Shown piece by piece: positions 45,204 through 52,736 of a DNA stretch of 64,000 nucleotides. Numbering within the stretch: position 1 is the first letter of the stretch; each line of letters begins with the position of its first letter. The position numbers and the translations under genes are program-made. The notes below the pieces were generated by a model, which had not been told where the DNA came from, made no database searches, and was given only the letters and a program-made list of their open reading frames with translations. The DNA is from Spirochaetia bacterium (GTDB lineage Bacteria > Spirochaetota > UBA4802 > UBA5550): assembly GCA_009885955.1 (NCBI GenBank), contig VFJS01000001.1, forward strand, positions 16,197 through 80,196. The letters are read 5' to 3'.

Positions 45204-46614
45204 ACTGGACAAATCCCTCAAGTTTCAGGTGGCGGATATGTCCCTGGCCGAGTGGGGCCGCAAGGAGATTATTCTTGCCGAGGCAGAAATGCCCGGGCTC
45301 ATGTCTGTACGGGAAAAATACAATAAGGAGAAACCCCTGAAGGGCCTCAAGGTCATGGGAAGCCTCCACATGACCATACAGACAGCGGTACTCATTGAAA
45401 CACTGGAGGCCCTGGGAGCCGATGTCCGCTGGGCCTCGTGCAACATTTTCTCTACTCAGGACCATGCCGCTGCAGCAATTGCCAAGGCCGGAAAATCGGC
45501 TGTTTTTGCCTGGAAAGGCGAGACCCTTGAAGAGTACTGGTGGTGCACGGAACAGGCCCTTACATGGCCCGATGGTTCCGGCCCCGATCTCCTGGTTGAT
45601 GATGGCGGAGATGCCACTCTCATGATACACCAGGGAGTAAAAATTGAAAAAGATCCTTCTCTTCTCGAAAAGAAACATGATAATAAGGAATTCCAGATAA
45701 TCATGGACCGCCTGAAAGAGTGTTATAAAAAAACACCAAAACACTGGACTGAGGCGGTTAAAAACGTCCGCGGTGTATCTGAAGAGACTACAACCGGTGT
45801 TCACAGGCTCTACCAGATGGAAAAAAACGGAGAGCTCCTCTTCCCTGCCATCAATGTTAACGACTCAGTTACGAAATCCAAATTCGACAACCTCTACGGC
45901 TGCCGGGAATCCCTTGCAGACGGAATAAAGAGGGCAACAGACATTATGGTCGCAGGAAAGATAGTGGTCATCTGCGGTTACGGCGACGTGGGCAAAGGCT
46001 GTGCCCAGTCTATGAGGGGTTTCGGTGCAAGGGTGCTCATCACCGAGATAGACCCCATATGCGCACTCCAGGCTGCAATGGAAGGCTACGAGGTTACAAC
46101 TGTTGAAGATGCGGTGGCAACAGCAGACATATTTGTCACAACAACAGGTAATGTGGACATCATAACAGGAAGTCACATGGAAAAAATGAAGGATGGAGCC
46201 ATTGTATGCAACATAGGCCACTTTGACAATGAGATTGACATGAGATATCTTGAAACTACCCAGGGCATCAAAAAGGATACCATAAAACCCCAGGTGGATA
46301 AGTGGACCCTGAAATCCGGCAAATCAATTCTTATTCTTGCAGAGGGAAGGCTCGTCAACCTTGGCTGCGCAACAGGACACCCCAGCTTTGTCATGAGCAA
46401 TAGTTTCACCAACCAGTCACTGGCACAGATTGAGTTGGCGACAAAGAAACACAAAATCGGCGTCTATGTACTCCCGAAAAAACTGGATGAAGAGGTGGCA
46501 AGGCTCCACCTCGGCAAACTGGGCGCGAAGCTGACAAAGCTGACAGACAGCCAGGCGGAATATATCGGTGTATCCAAGGAAGGGCCATATAAACCTGAAA
46601 ACTACAGATATTGA
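45172..46614 (+). CDS. ahcY: S-adenosylhomocysteine hydrolase
   Basis: The 480-residue protein has the AhcY sequence blocks: [113 protein letters not shown], the NAD fold [68 protein letters not shown] and the C-terminal KPENYRY that completes a neighbouring NAD site. It splits SAH to adenosine and homocysteine in the cytosol. The ATG at 45172 has GGAG (45161-45164) seven bases upstream, within the regulator gene. Confidence 0.97.
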   Translation: MNMKTTNGIIELDKSLKFQVADMSLAEWGRKEIILAEAEMPGLMSVREKYNKEKPLKGLKVMGSLHMTIQTAVLIETLEALGADVRWASCNIFSTQDHAAAAIAKAGKSAVFAWKGETLEEYWWCTEQALTWPDGSGPDLLVDDGGDATLMIHQGVKIEKDPSLLEKKHDNKEFQIIMDRLKECYKKTPKHWTEAVKNVRGVSEETTTGVHRLYQMEKNGELLFPAINVNDSVTKSKFDNLYGCRESLADGIKRATDIMVAGKIVVICGYGDVGKGCAQSMRGFGARVLITEIDPICALQAAMEGYEVTTVEDAVATADIFVTTTGNVDIITGSHMEKMKDGAIVCNIGHFDNEIDMRYLETTQGIKKDTIKPQVDKWTLKSGKSILILAEGRLVNLGCATGHPSFVMSNSFTNQSLAQIELATKKHKIGVYVLPKKLDEEVARLHLGKLGAKLTKLTDSQAEYIGVSKEGPYKPENYRY

Positions 46615-46636
46615 TATACGACAATTCTGAACTCCT

Positions 46637-46670
46637 ATTCCTTTTCCCCGTTAATCCGGGGAAAAGGAAT
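46637..46670 (+). terminator. rho-independent terminator after ahcY
   Basis: A perfect 14-bp stem, ATTCCTTTTCCCCG (46637-46650) with CGGGGAAAAGGAAT (46657-46670), encloses the loop TTAATC. A TACTTTT stretch follows. It lies 22 bases after the ahcY stop and would end the sahR-ahcY transcript. Since it is symmetric it could also act on transcripts from the other side. Confidence 0.82.
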
Positions 46671-46842
46671 TACTTTTCCGACAAATTCCATACAACACAA
46701 TTTTTTTATTTATCTTAAAAAAGTTACTCTGAGCAAGTACAAGCAGATTAAAATGCACATCAGCCTTATCATTGATTTATCATATAAATTCCTTAATAAC
46801 ACAGTTTGATTTTATACCAGTTATTCAAATCCTCAAATTTGC

Positions 46843-46870
46843 TTGACAATAAATAAAAACAGGATTTAAT
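46843..46870 (+). promoter_or_regulatory. candidate sigma70-type promoter for the secreted-protein genes
   Basis: TTGACA (46843-46848) is followed after 16 bases by TTTAAT (46865-46870), with the start codon of the next gene at 46932. Hexamers match six and five of the consensus positions. It probably drives the two genes at 46932 and 47841, since the terminator after ahcY separates them from upstream transcription. Confidence 0.6.
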
Positions 46871-46931
46871 CCCAATTCATTGGACCTGGCATTATCTATT
46901 GAATCAACATAAAGTAAGCAGGCAAATATAA

Positions 46932-47813
46932 ATGAAAATATATGTTACTATGAATAAAGTTTTACTTCTTACTGCACTTACCTGCTTCCCACTCCTTTTT
47001 TCCGCCATGTCAGGAACTCAGGATTTCACTATAAAAAGCGGCTCCCTTCCGGACCTTTTATCCATTGATGCAAGCAGCACCCTGAAAGATCCTAATAATA
47101 TTTACCGGCCTGAAAATCTGGTAGACAGGACCTGGGCCTCATGGTGCGAAGGCAAAAGCGATAACGGCATTGGAGAATTTTTCATACTGAAATTCAGCAG
47201 ACCCATGAGCATCGATGTTTTCTATATCAAGAACGGATTCGGCTTTAAGAGGGACTTTGCAGGCAACAACAGAGTGAAGGGGCTCAGGGTGTCTGCGGAT
47301 GAATTTTCAACCGATGTGGTGCTGAAAGATACAAGCGAGGTGCAGGTGGTAAAGCTCGTTAAGGCAGTGAAAGGGAAAAATATTAAGTTTACAATTCTAT
47401 CGGTTTATTGGCCGACAAGGGACCGCGATACCTGTATTTCTGAAATATCTTTTACTCCAATAAAAATAAATGACATTGACCTCATCCCCAGGTTCAACTC
47501 AGTTTCATTCCATCTTGGTTCCGGCGTCCCTTACTTCAAGCTCTTCTCTGACGGCAGGGCTGAAGGCCATCCCTGCGGTGCAACGCAGTTGCCCTGTGAG
47601 ATGGTTCCAGGATCAGGGACCTGGGAAAAAAATCCCGGTGGTTCAGTCATTATACATTTCAGTATTAAATCCTGCCATTTCAAACCAGGTGCAAAAGAGC
47701 CCGATGACGTTGAATGCAGCATATCAAAGTCATTTTTAAAATTAAAAAAATTCGGTGTCGATGCTATCGTGACTGAGTCTAATGAGATAGGGAATTCATT
47801 GCATTGGGAATAA
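46932..47813 (+). CDS. secreted protein with NADase-type glycan-binding (discoidin-like) domain
   Basis: The 293-residue protein has a signal peptide (residues 1 to about 26; hydrophobic VLLLTALTCFPLLFSA, cleavage near AMSGT). Residues about 40-180 form a domain with RPENLVDRTWASWCEGKSDNGIGEFFILKFSRPMSIDVFYIKNGF, NNRVKGLRVSA and DRDTCISEISF, the layout of the NADase-type glycan-binding domain. The C-terminal part (FHLGSGVPYFKLFSDGRAEGHPCG) may be a further beta domain. The protein would be exported to the periplasm or surface and bind a glycan. Two or three Cys could form disulfides. Exact ligand unknown. Confidence 0.75.
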   Translation: MKIYVTMNKVLLLTALTCFPLLFSAMSGTQDFTIKSGSLPDLLSIDASSTLKDPNNIYRPENLVDRTWASWCEGKSDNGIGEFFILKFSRPMSIDVFYIKNGFGFKRDFAGNNRVKGLRVSADEFSTDVVLKDTSEVQVVKLVKAVKGKNIKFTILSVYWPTRDRDTCISEISFTPIKINDIDLIPRFNSVSFHLGSGVPYFKLFSDGRAEGHPCGATQLPCEMVPGSGTWEKNPGGSVIIHFSIKSCHFKPGAKEPDDVECSISKSFLKLKKFGVDAIVTESNEIGNSLHWE

Positions 47814-47840
47814 GAAAAAATTAAAATCCCGGGATCATTC

Positions 47841-49229
47841 ATGAAAAAAATTGCTGCAATACTATCCGGCATCCTCCTGGGACTATCAATCCCAGGACAT
47901 GGACAGTCAGGAGGAAATACCCAAAGGCCTTCTTCATCATACAACTCCCCGATATCCATGCCCCTGCCCCTCTTCGATTATCCCTTCAATGCTATGAGCG
48001 GATACCGGCAGCCCGGTATGGGACAGTCCCTCTACCTCTCCAAGGATATAACGCAGCTTGCCCATTCCCTTGTGGTAACAGGCTTTTATGTCCTGCCCGA
48101 AGACCTCGGAAGGGGTAAAAAAATCCTCACAATCATCGGCCTGGGGATATTTGATTATGTCTACCTCTATCTTCCACCCGGTGCATCATGGCTCCATGAG
48201 GAGTGGCACAGGGCTGTCATGGGGCACCGGAACATCAAGAGCTACAACGGGGTCTATGACTACAACCTGTTCACCGATTCCATCTCTGTGAGCCGCGTGA
48301 GGGATGAAGATCTTGTTAAGCTTAAAAGGAATCATCCCCATGACTTCATCCGCCTGTCTGCAGCAGGGAATGAGGCTGAAATAGAACTTTCCCTGGAGAT
48401 GAGAAAGGATACCTTCTTCTCCGGCAGGCCAATTTATTACGACAATATTTCATGGTGGTTCAACCTGGTAAATGTCTGGAGCTATATAAAATTCTGTTCC
48501 ACACCGGCTGCTGACAATGATACGGACAGGTTCAACCGCCGGGAGGGTTCAAATGTACCGAAACGTGATTTCACCGGCCTGGACTTCACCGCATGGGTTT
48601 ACGACCTGTTCCGGCCGGAAGAGCCCTACACTGCCAGGGGAGTTCATCCATCGGGTGTGGGAATCGACCGTTATATTAAATATTCAGACCTCACCGGCAA
48701 TGAAAAAAGATACCTGCGGCTCCAGGGGAGGCTGGCACTCCTGAATTTTATCTCCCCGCAGATGATCGGGTATAACAGATTTTCCGCTGCACCATCCTTT
48801 CTTGACAGGCCGGCCCACTGGAACTTTGCCGTCGTCCACCACCTTACATCCTTCGGATATACGGTGAATACGAACTTTTTTCTGGCAACCGGTATGTACC
48901 GCTGGACAGTGGCCTACTTTAACTACAGGAATTACCGGAACAATTTCCCCGGCATACAGGCGGAACTCTCCCGGTTTCCCATGGGGCCTGCCGGCCTGAA
49001 TGCTTATCTTACAACAACTGTTGGGCTATGGATCCAGCCGGAAAACCAGAAATTCATGACCGGCAGGGGAACCCCGGGCGGCTTTACAAGATTCAACCTT
49101 TCCTATCCATTGATGGAATCGTTTGAAATATTCATCCAGCCCGAGATAAAAAGTGAGGGGTGGCTTGCCGGGTCAGTCTCCCTTGAACGCTCTTACCAGT
49201 TCATGACCGGTATAAATTATCTATTTTGA
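47841..49229 (+). CDS. secreted or outer-membrane protein of unknown function with an HExxH motif
   Basis: The 462-residue protein starts with a clear signal peptide (MKKIAAILSGILLGLSIPGHG, cut near residues 20-22). It has hydrophobic IIGLGIFDYVYLYLPPG, then WLHEEWHRAVMGH, which contains HExxH (His119, Glu120, His123), followed by SAAGNEAEIELS at about 174-185, which could supply a third glutamate ligand as in gluzincin peptidases. The remaining sequence is rich in aromatic and polar beta strands and ends in YLF, as in outer-membrane beta-barrel proteins. I do not recognise the family. It is expected to be coexpressed with the gene before it (27 bases between). Confidence 0.6.
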   Translation: MKKIAAILSGILLGLSIPGHGQSGGNTQRPSSSYNSPISMPLPLFDYPFNAMSGYRQPGMGQSLYLSKDITQLAHSLVVTGFYVLPEDLGRGKKILTIIGLGIFDYVYLYLPPGASWLHEEWHRAVMGHRNIKSYNGVYDYNLFTDSISVSRVRDEDLVKLKRNHPHDFIRLSAAGNEAEIELSLEMRKDTFFSGRPIYYDNISWWFNLVNVWSYIKFCSTPAADNDTDRFNRREGSNVPKRDFTGLDFTAWVYDLFRPEEPYTARGVHPSGVGIDRYIKYSDLTGNEKRYLRLQGRLALLNFISPQMIGYNRFSAAPSFLDRPAHWNFAVVHHLTSFGYTVNTNFFLATGMYRWTVAYFNYRNYRNNFPGIQAELSRFPMGPAGLNAYLTTTVGLWIQPENQKFMTGRGTPGGFTRFNLSYPLMESFEIFIQPEIKSEGWLAGSVSLERSYQFMTGINYLF

Positions 49230-49246
49230 TAAAAAGTGCGTAGACA

Positions 49247-50032
49247 TCACTCTCTCAGATCTGCTGCGAAAAGGGTAACTGCGCTGCCGCCGAGGTAAAC
49301 CCTCTCCCCGGCAACCCTTACCCTGACCACACCCCCCCGGGCTGATACCTGTAATGCGGTAAAGGAATCTTTATTGAGCTTCTTCTGCCAGTAAGGCCCC
49401 AGGCAGCAATGTGCAGAGCCTGTGACGGGATCCTCATTGATGCCGAGTTTCGGGCAGAAAAATCTTGAAACAAAATCATATTCACGGCTTTTCGATGATG
49501 CGGTGACAATTATTCCCCTGGTATCAACCTTTTTCAGAATATCAAAGTCCGGCACCATCTCACGGACACTATTTTCCGACTCAACCTCTATAATATAATC
49601 CATCCTGTTTTTACCGGTATAGAGTATTTTAACCCCGATTCCATTAATGAGATCCAGTGGAGGTGTTGATGCCATCTCCTCCTCCCTGGGAAAATTAAGT
49701 TCAATCCGGCCGTCGGCTTTACGTGCGGTGAGAAGCCCGCTCCTGGTATGAAACCTTGCCTCACTCTTCTCATCGATATAGCCCTCCTCCCATAGACAGT
49801 GGGCGCTTGCCAGGGTTGCATGGCCGCATAAATCCACTTCACATCGGGGGGTGAACCACCTGAGGTTATATCCATCCCCCTTTTTTTCCAGAAAGGCTGT
49901 TTCAGAGAGGTTCATCTCCATGGCAAGGTTCTGCATCCAGATGTCATCCCCGGGAGATGTGAGTATGCATACACCTGCAGGATTTCCTGAAAATATTTTT
50001 TCTGTAAAGGTATCAACGTGGAAAATCTTCAT
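49247..50032 (-). CDS. PhzF-family isomerase/epimerase-like protein
   Basis: The 261-residue protein has FHVDTFTEKIFSGNPAGVCIL, MNLSETAFLEK (Glu44, the catalytic Glu position of PhzF), WFTPRCEVDLCGHATLASAHCLWEE, GIIVTASSKSREYDFVSRFFCPKLGINEDPVTGSAHCCLGPYW and ARGGVVRVR. These are the PhzF blocks. The family holds trans-2,3-dihydro-3-hydroxyanthranilate isomerase and many uncharacterised isomerases; no phenazine genes are near, so its substrate is unknown. AAAGGA eight bases upstream of the ATG on the minus strand. It is convergent with the secreted gene, with only 17 bases between stops. Confidence 0.88.
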   Translation of the reverse strand: MKIFHVDTFTEKIFSGNPAGVCILTSPGDDIWMQNLAMEMNLSETAFLEKKGDGYNLRWFTPRCEVDLCGHATLASAHCLWEEGYIDEKSEARFHTRSGLLTARKADGRIELNFPREEEMASTPPLDLINGIGVKILYTGKNRMDYIIEVESENSVREMVPDFDILKKVDTRGIIVTASSKSREYDFVSRFFCPKLGINEDPVTGSAHCCLGPYWQKKLNKDSFTALQVSARGGVVRVRVAGERVYLGGSAVTLFAADLRE

Positions 50033-50163
50033 TTATAATATCCTTTCTCATTTATATCAGTACGATTATCAGCTAATTTTTTTCTTTTGTCAATTTTTTT
50101 TTTATGATCCTGGAAAGTTAAAATGAGATTTATGAAAATAACCTTTGCTCCTATTGATTTTAA

Positions 50164-50191
50164 TTGACTCCCCTTTATTTTTCTATACTAT
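50164..50191 (+). promoter_or_regulatory. candidate sigma70-type promoter upstream of the 50311 gene
   Basis: TTGACT (50164-50169) is followed after 16 bases by TACTAT (50186-50191). Each hexamer matches five of six consensus bases. It lies about 120 bases upstream of the ATG at 50311, and a 10-bp inverted repeat lies between. The other strand carries phzF, so this would read the unknown gene and the following YgiQ gene. Confidence 0.45.
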
Positions 50192-50233
50192 TGATTTCAT
50201 ATATACTGATATTGCAGTGAAATAGTTTTATAT

Positions 50234-50262
50234 TGTCAATTACAACCGGGTAGTAATTGACA
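50234..50262 (+). promoter_or_regulatory. 10-bp inverted repeat in the leader of the 50311 gene
   Basis: TGTCAATTAC (50234-50243) is repeated in inverted form as GTAATTGACA (50253-50262), with nine bases between. It lies downstream of the proposed promoter and 48 bases ahead of the ATG. It could be an operator of a dimeric regulator; the stem is AT-rich and weak for a terminator. Confidence 0.45.
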
Positions 50263-50310
50263 TGATGGGCAGTAAAAGTATATTAGGCTTTATTTCAATG
50301 GAAATATTAC

Positions 50311-50763
50311 ATGAGTGAATCCTTACAATTTCAGGCCAGAATAAAACATATCTTCAGCCAGCTGCGTGAAGTCCCGGTTGATAAATTTAAAAGGGACCTG
50401 AAAGCTAAAAAAATCCTTTATCATATAAATCCTCTTTATTTTCTCATGCATGACCTTGAACTGCTGCTGCAGCTGGTTGATCTTCAGAAAGATGAACAGG
50501 CCAGAGAAGGCATTGGAAATCTTTTCATTCAATTCAAATGGAACGATGATTTGCTCCTCGTTTTTGTTGAAGGACTAATTGATTGCTATTCAAACCAGGT
50601 TGCCGGGTATCATGCTCTGGTGGAAGGATCTCCTGTATTAAAGGCGTTTGTTTCAATCTATGACACTAATGTATCCGGGCCCGGCATGGCTGCCCTGGGC
50701 AGACTTTTAAAAAACCGGAATCTTCTCCCTGCATCTGTCTCAGATATAAAAACTCCGGAATAA
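50311..50763 (+). CDS. hypothetical protein, 150 residues
   Basis: I do not recognise this protein. It is soluble and mainly helical by eye, with a leucine-rich central stretch (LYFLMHDLELLLQLVDLQKDEQAREGIGNLFIQF) and no Cys cluster, no signal peptide and no membrane segment. It ends 13 bases before the YgiQ gene, so both are likely one transcription unit. No ribosome site better than AATGGAAA is seen before the ATG. Confidence 0.65.
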   Translation: MSESLQFQARIKHIFSQLREVPVDKFKRDLKAKKILYHINPLYFLMHDLELLLQLVDLQKDEQAREGIGNLFIQFKWNDDLLLVFVEGLIDCYSNQVAGYHALVEGSPVLKAFVSIYDTNVSGPGMAALGRLLKNRNLLPASVSDIKTPE

Positions 50764-50776
50764 TTTTTTTATTATT

Positions 50777-52603
50777 ATGATGTCCATGAATACCAATCCT
50801 TGGCTCCCGACTTCAAAAAAGGAATTCGACGCACTGGGATGGAATGAACTGGATGTAATTATCTTTACCGGCGACGCATATGTAGACCATCCCTCTTTCG
50901 GTGCCGCAGTAATCGGCAGGGTCCTTGAACATATGGGCCTGAGAGTTGCCATTGTTCCCCAGCCGAACTGGCGGGACGACCTTCGGGATTTCAGAAAACT
51001 CGGAGCTCCCCGCCTTTTTTTCGGCGTAACCTCGGGCTCCATGGATTCAATGGTAAATCACTACACTGCAAACTGCAGGCTCCGTTCCAATGACGCCTAT
51101 TCCCCGGGCGGCGAATCCGGTTTCAGGCCCGACTATGCAGTAACAGTCTACAGCACCATCCTGAAAAAACTTTTTCCCGATGTTCCTTTAATTATCGGCG
51201 GGATTGAAGCATCCCTCAGGAGGTTCACCCATTACGACTACTGGTCGGACAGCCTGAAGCCGGGGATCCTTCACGACACCGGCGCCGACCTGCTGGTATA
51301 CGGGATGGGTGAGAAACCGGTCAGGGAGATAGCCAGGCTGCTTGATAAAGGCGTTCCCATCGATAGCATAAAAAACATACCACAGACAGCCTATTCTGCA
51401 GAAAGCGCCGATGATATTCCAGCAGTGGCGGAATTGCAAAGCAAGATGCTTTATTCCCATGACGAATGCCTTGAGGACAGAAACAGGTTTGCAGAAAATT
51501 TTGTTATCATCGAGAAGGAATCCAACAGGCTCGATGCGGCCAGGCTTATTCAGAAAACCGGGGATTCATACATTGTTGTGAATCCCCCCTTCGGACCCCT
51601 GAGTGAAAAGGAGATGGATGATATATATGACCTCCCCTTTACCAGAATACCGCATCCCCGCTACCTGAAAAAAGGTGCCATCCCTGCCTACGAGATGATA
51701 CGGCATTCAATAACCATCCACAGGGGATGCTTCGGCGGATGCAGTTTCTGCACCATCTCTGCCCACCAGGGGAGGCATGTATCGTCAAGATCGGAAAAAT
51801 CCATCATGAGAGAAGTGGATGCCGTCACCCGCATGGCAGACTTTACAGGTCACATAACAGACCTTGGCGGGCCTACTGCCAATATGTACCGGATGCACGG
51901 GATTGATATGAATACCTGCAGAGACTGCGCCAGACCTTCTTGCATTTCTCCCGGGCATTGCCGGAATTTAAAGTCTGATATCAAGCCTCTCTTGTCCCTT
52001 TACAGAAAAGTCAGGAACCACCCCCTCGTGAAAAAGGCTGCCATAGGAAGCGGGATCAGATATGATATGCTCTTTAGTAAGGACGAAAAAATTCTTGGGG
52101 ACAGCCTGGTATATGTCAATGAGCTGATAAAACATCATATTTCCGGCAGGCTTAAAGTGGCGCCGGAACATGCCTCCTCTGCTGTGCTTAAACTTATGCG
52201 AAAACCTCCATTCAACTTGTTTATCAGGTTCATGGAACTCTTTGAAGAAATAAATATTAAAGAAAATTTACGGCAGCAGATTATTCCCTATTTCATTTCA
52301 GGCCACCCGGGGAGTACCATGGAGGCAATGGCTGAGATCACCATTGAAACAAGAGATTTGAATCTGAAGCTCGAGCAGGTCCAGAATTTCACACCCACGC
52401 CCATGACCCTTGCCACTGCAATGTTTTATACCGGACTTGACCCCTATACCATGAAAAAAATCTTCATACCCCGCAAAGATGATGACAGAAAGATTCAGCA
52501 TGCCTTTTTTTTCTGGAGAAAGCCCGAACACCGGAAAACAATTATCTCTGCACTCAATCGCATAGGCAGGAAAGACCTGGCTGACAGGATGTTCAGAAAG
52601 TAA
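50777..52603 (+). CDS. ygiQ: YgiQ-family radical SAM protein
   Basis: The 608-residue protein matches the YgiQ family: WLPTSKKEFDALGWNELDVIIFTGDAYVDHPSFGAAVIGRVLE, FFGVTSGSMDSMVNHYTA, PLIIGGIEASLRRFTHYDYW, and the 4Fe-4S motif GCFGGCSFC (Cys318, Cys322, Cys325). The later RTTTRDCARPSCISPGHC-like segment gives an extra set of Cys residues (NTCRDCARPSC), which could hold an additional cluster. LKVAPEHAS and FISGHPGSTMEAM follow. The function of YgiQ is not firmly established. ATG at 50777. Confidence 0.94.
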   Translation: MMSMNTNPWLPTSKKEFDALGWNELDVIIFTGDAYVDHPSFGAAVIGRVLEHMGLRVAIVPQPNWRDDLRDFRKLGAPRLFFGVTSGSMDSMVNHYTANCRLRSNDAYSPGGESGFRPDYAVTVYSTILKKLFPDVPLIIGGIEASLRRFTHYDYWSDSLKPGILHDTGADLLVYGMGEKPVREIARLLDKGVPIDSIKNIPQTAYSAESADDIPAVAELQSKMLYSHDECLEDRNRFAENFVIIEKESNRLDAARLIQKTGDSYIVVNPPFGPLSEKEMDDIYDLPFTRIPHPRYLKKGAIPAYEMIRHSITIHRGCFGGCSFCTISAHQGRHVSSRSEKSIMREVDAVTRMADFTGHITDLGGPTANMYRMHGIDMNTCRDCARPSCISPGHCRNLKSDIKPLLSLYRKVRNHPLVKKAAIGSGIRYDMLFSKDEKILGDSLVYVNELIKHHISGRLKVAPEHASSAVLKLMRKPPFNLFIRFMELFEEINIKENLRQQIIPYFISGHPGSTMEAMAEITIETRDLNLKLEQVQNFTPTPMTLATAMFYTGLDPYTMKKIFIPRKDDDRKIQHAFFFWRKPEHRKTIISALNRIGRKDLADRMFRK

Positions 52604-52662
52604 TAGGGTCTGCATATTCATTTTTTTATCTCTTGTGCAATGATAATATATTTAATTTTTTA

Positions 52663-52691
52663 TTGACTATTTATTATACCCTCTTTATAAT
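52663..52691 (+). promoter_or_regulatory. sigma70-type promoter of the 52737 gene
   Basis: TTGACT (52663-52668) and a perfect TATAAT (52686-52691) are separated by 17 bases. The start site would be near 52698, about 39 bases before the GTG at 52737. This is one of the clearest promoters in the window. No operator-like dyad is seen next to it. Confidence 0.8.
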
Positions 52692-52736
52692 ATGCGACAT
52701 AATGCGGCTTAAGCATTTTCCCAGGGAGCGGAGTTT

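Larger units (their letters stand above)
46615..46931. other. 317-bp intergenic gap: terminator and downstream promoter
   Basis: The gap after ahcY holds the strong terminator at 46637-46670 and a sigma70-type promoter at 46843-46870, described separately. The remaining sequence is AT-rich and I see no gene in it. Confidence 0.6.

Noticed and set aside
45151..45804. 217-codon minus-strand frame opposite ahcY
   Set aside because: It is the shadow of the conserved ahcY gene. No motif and no ribosome site support it.
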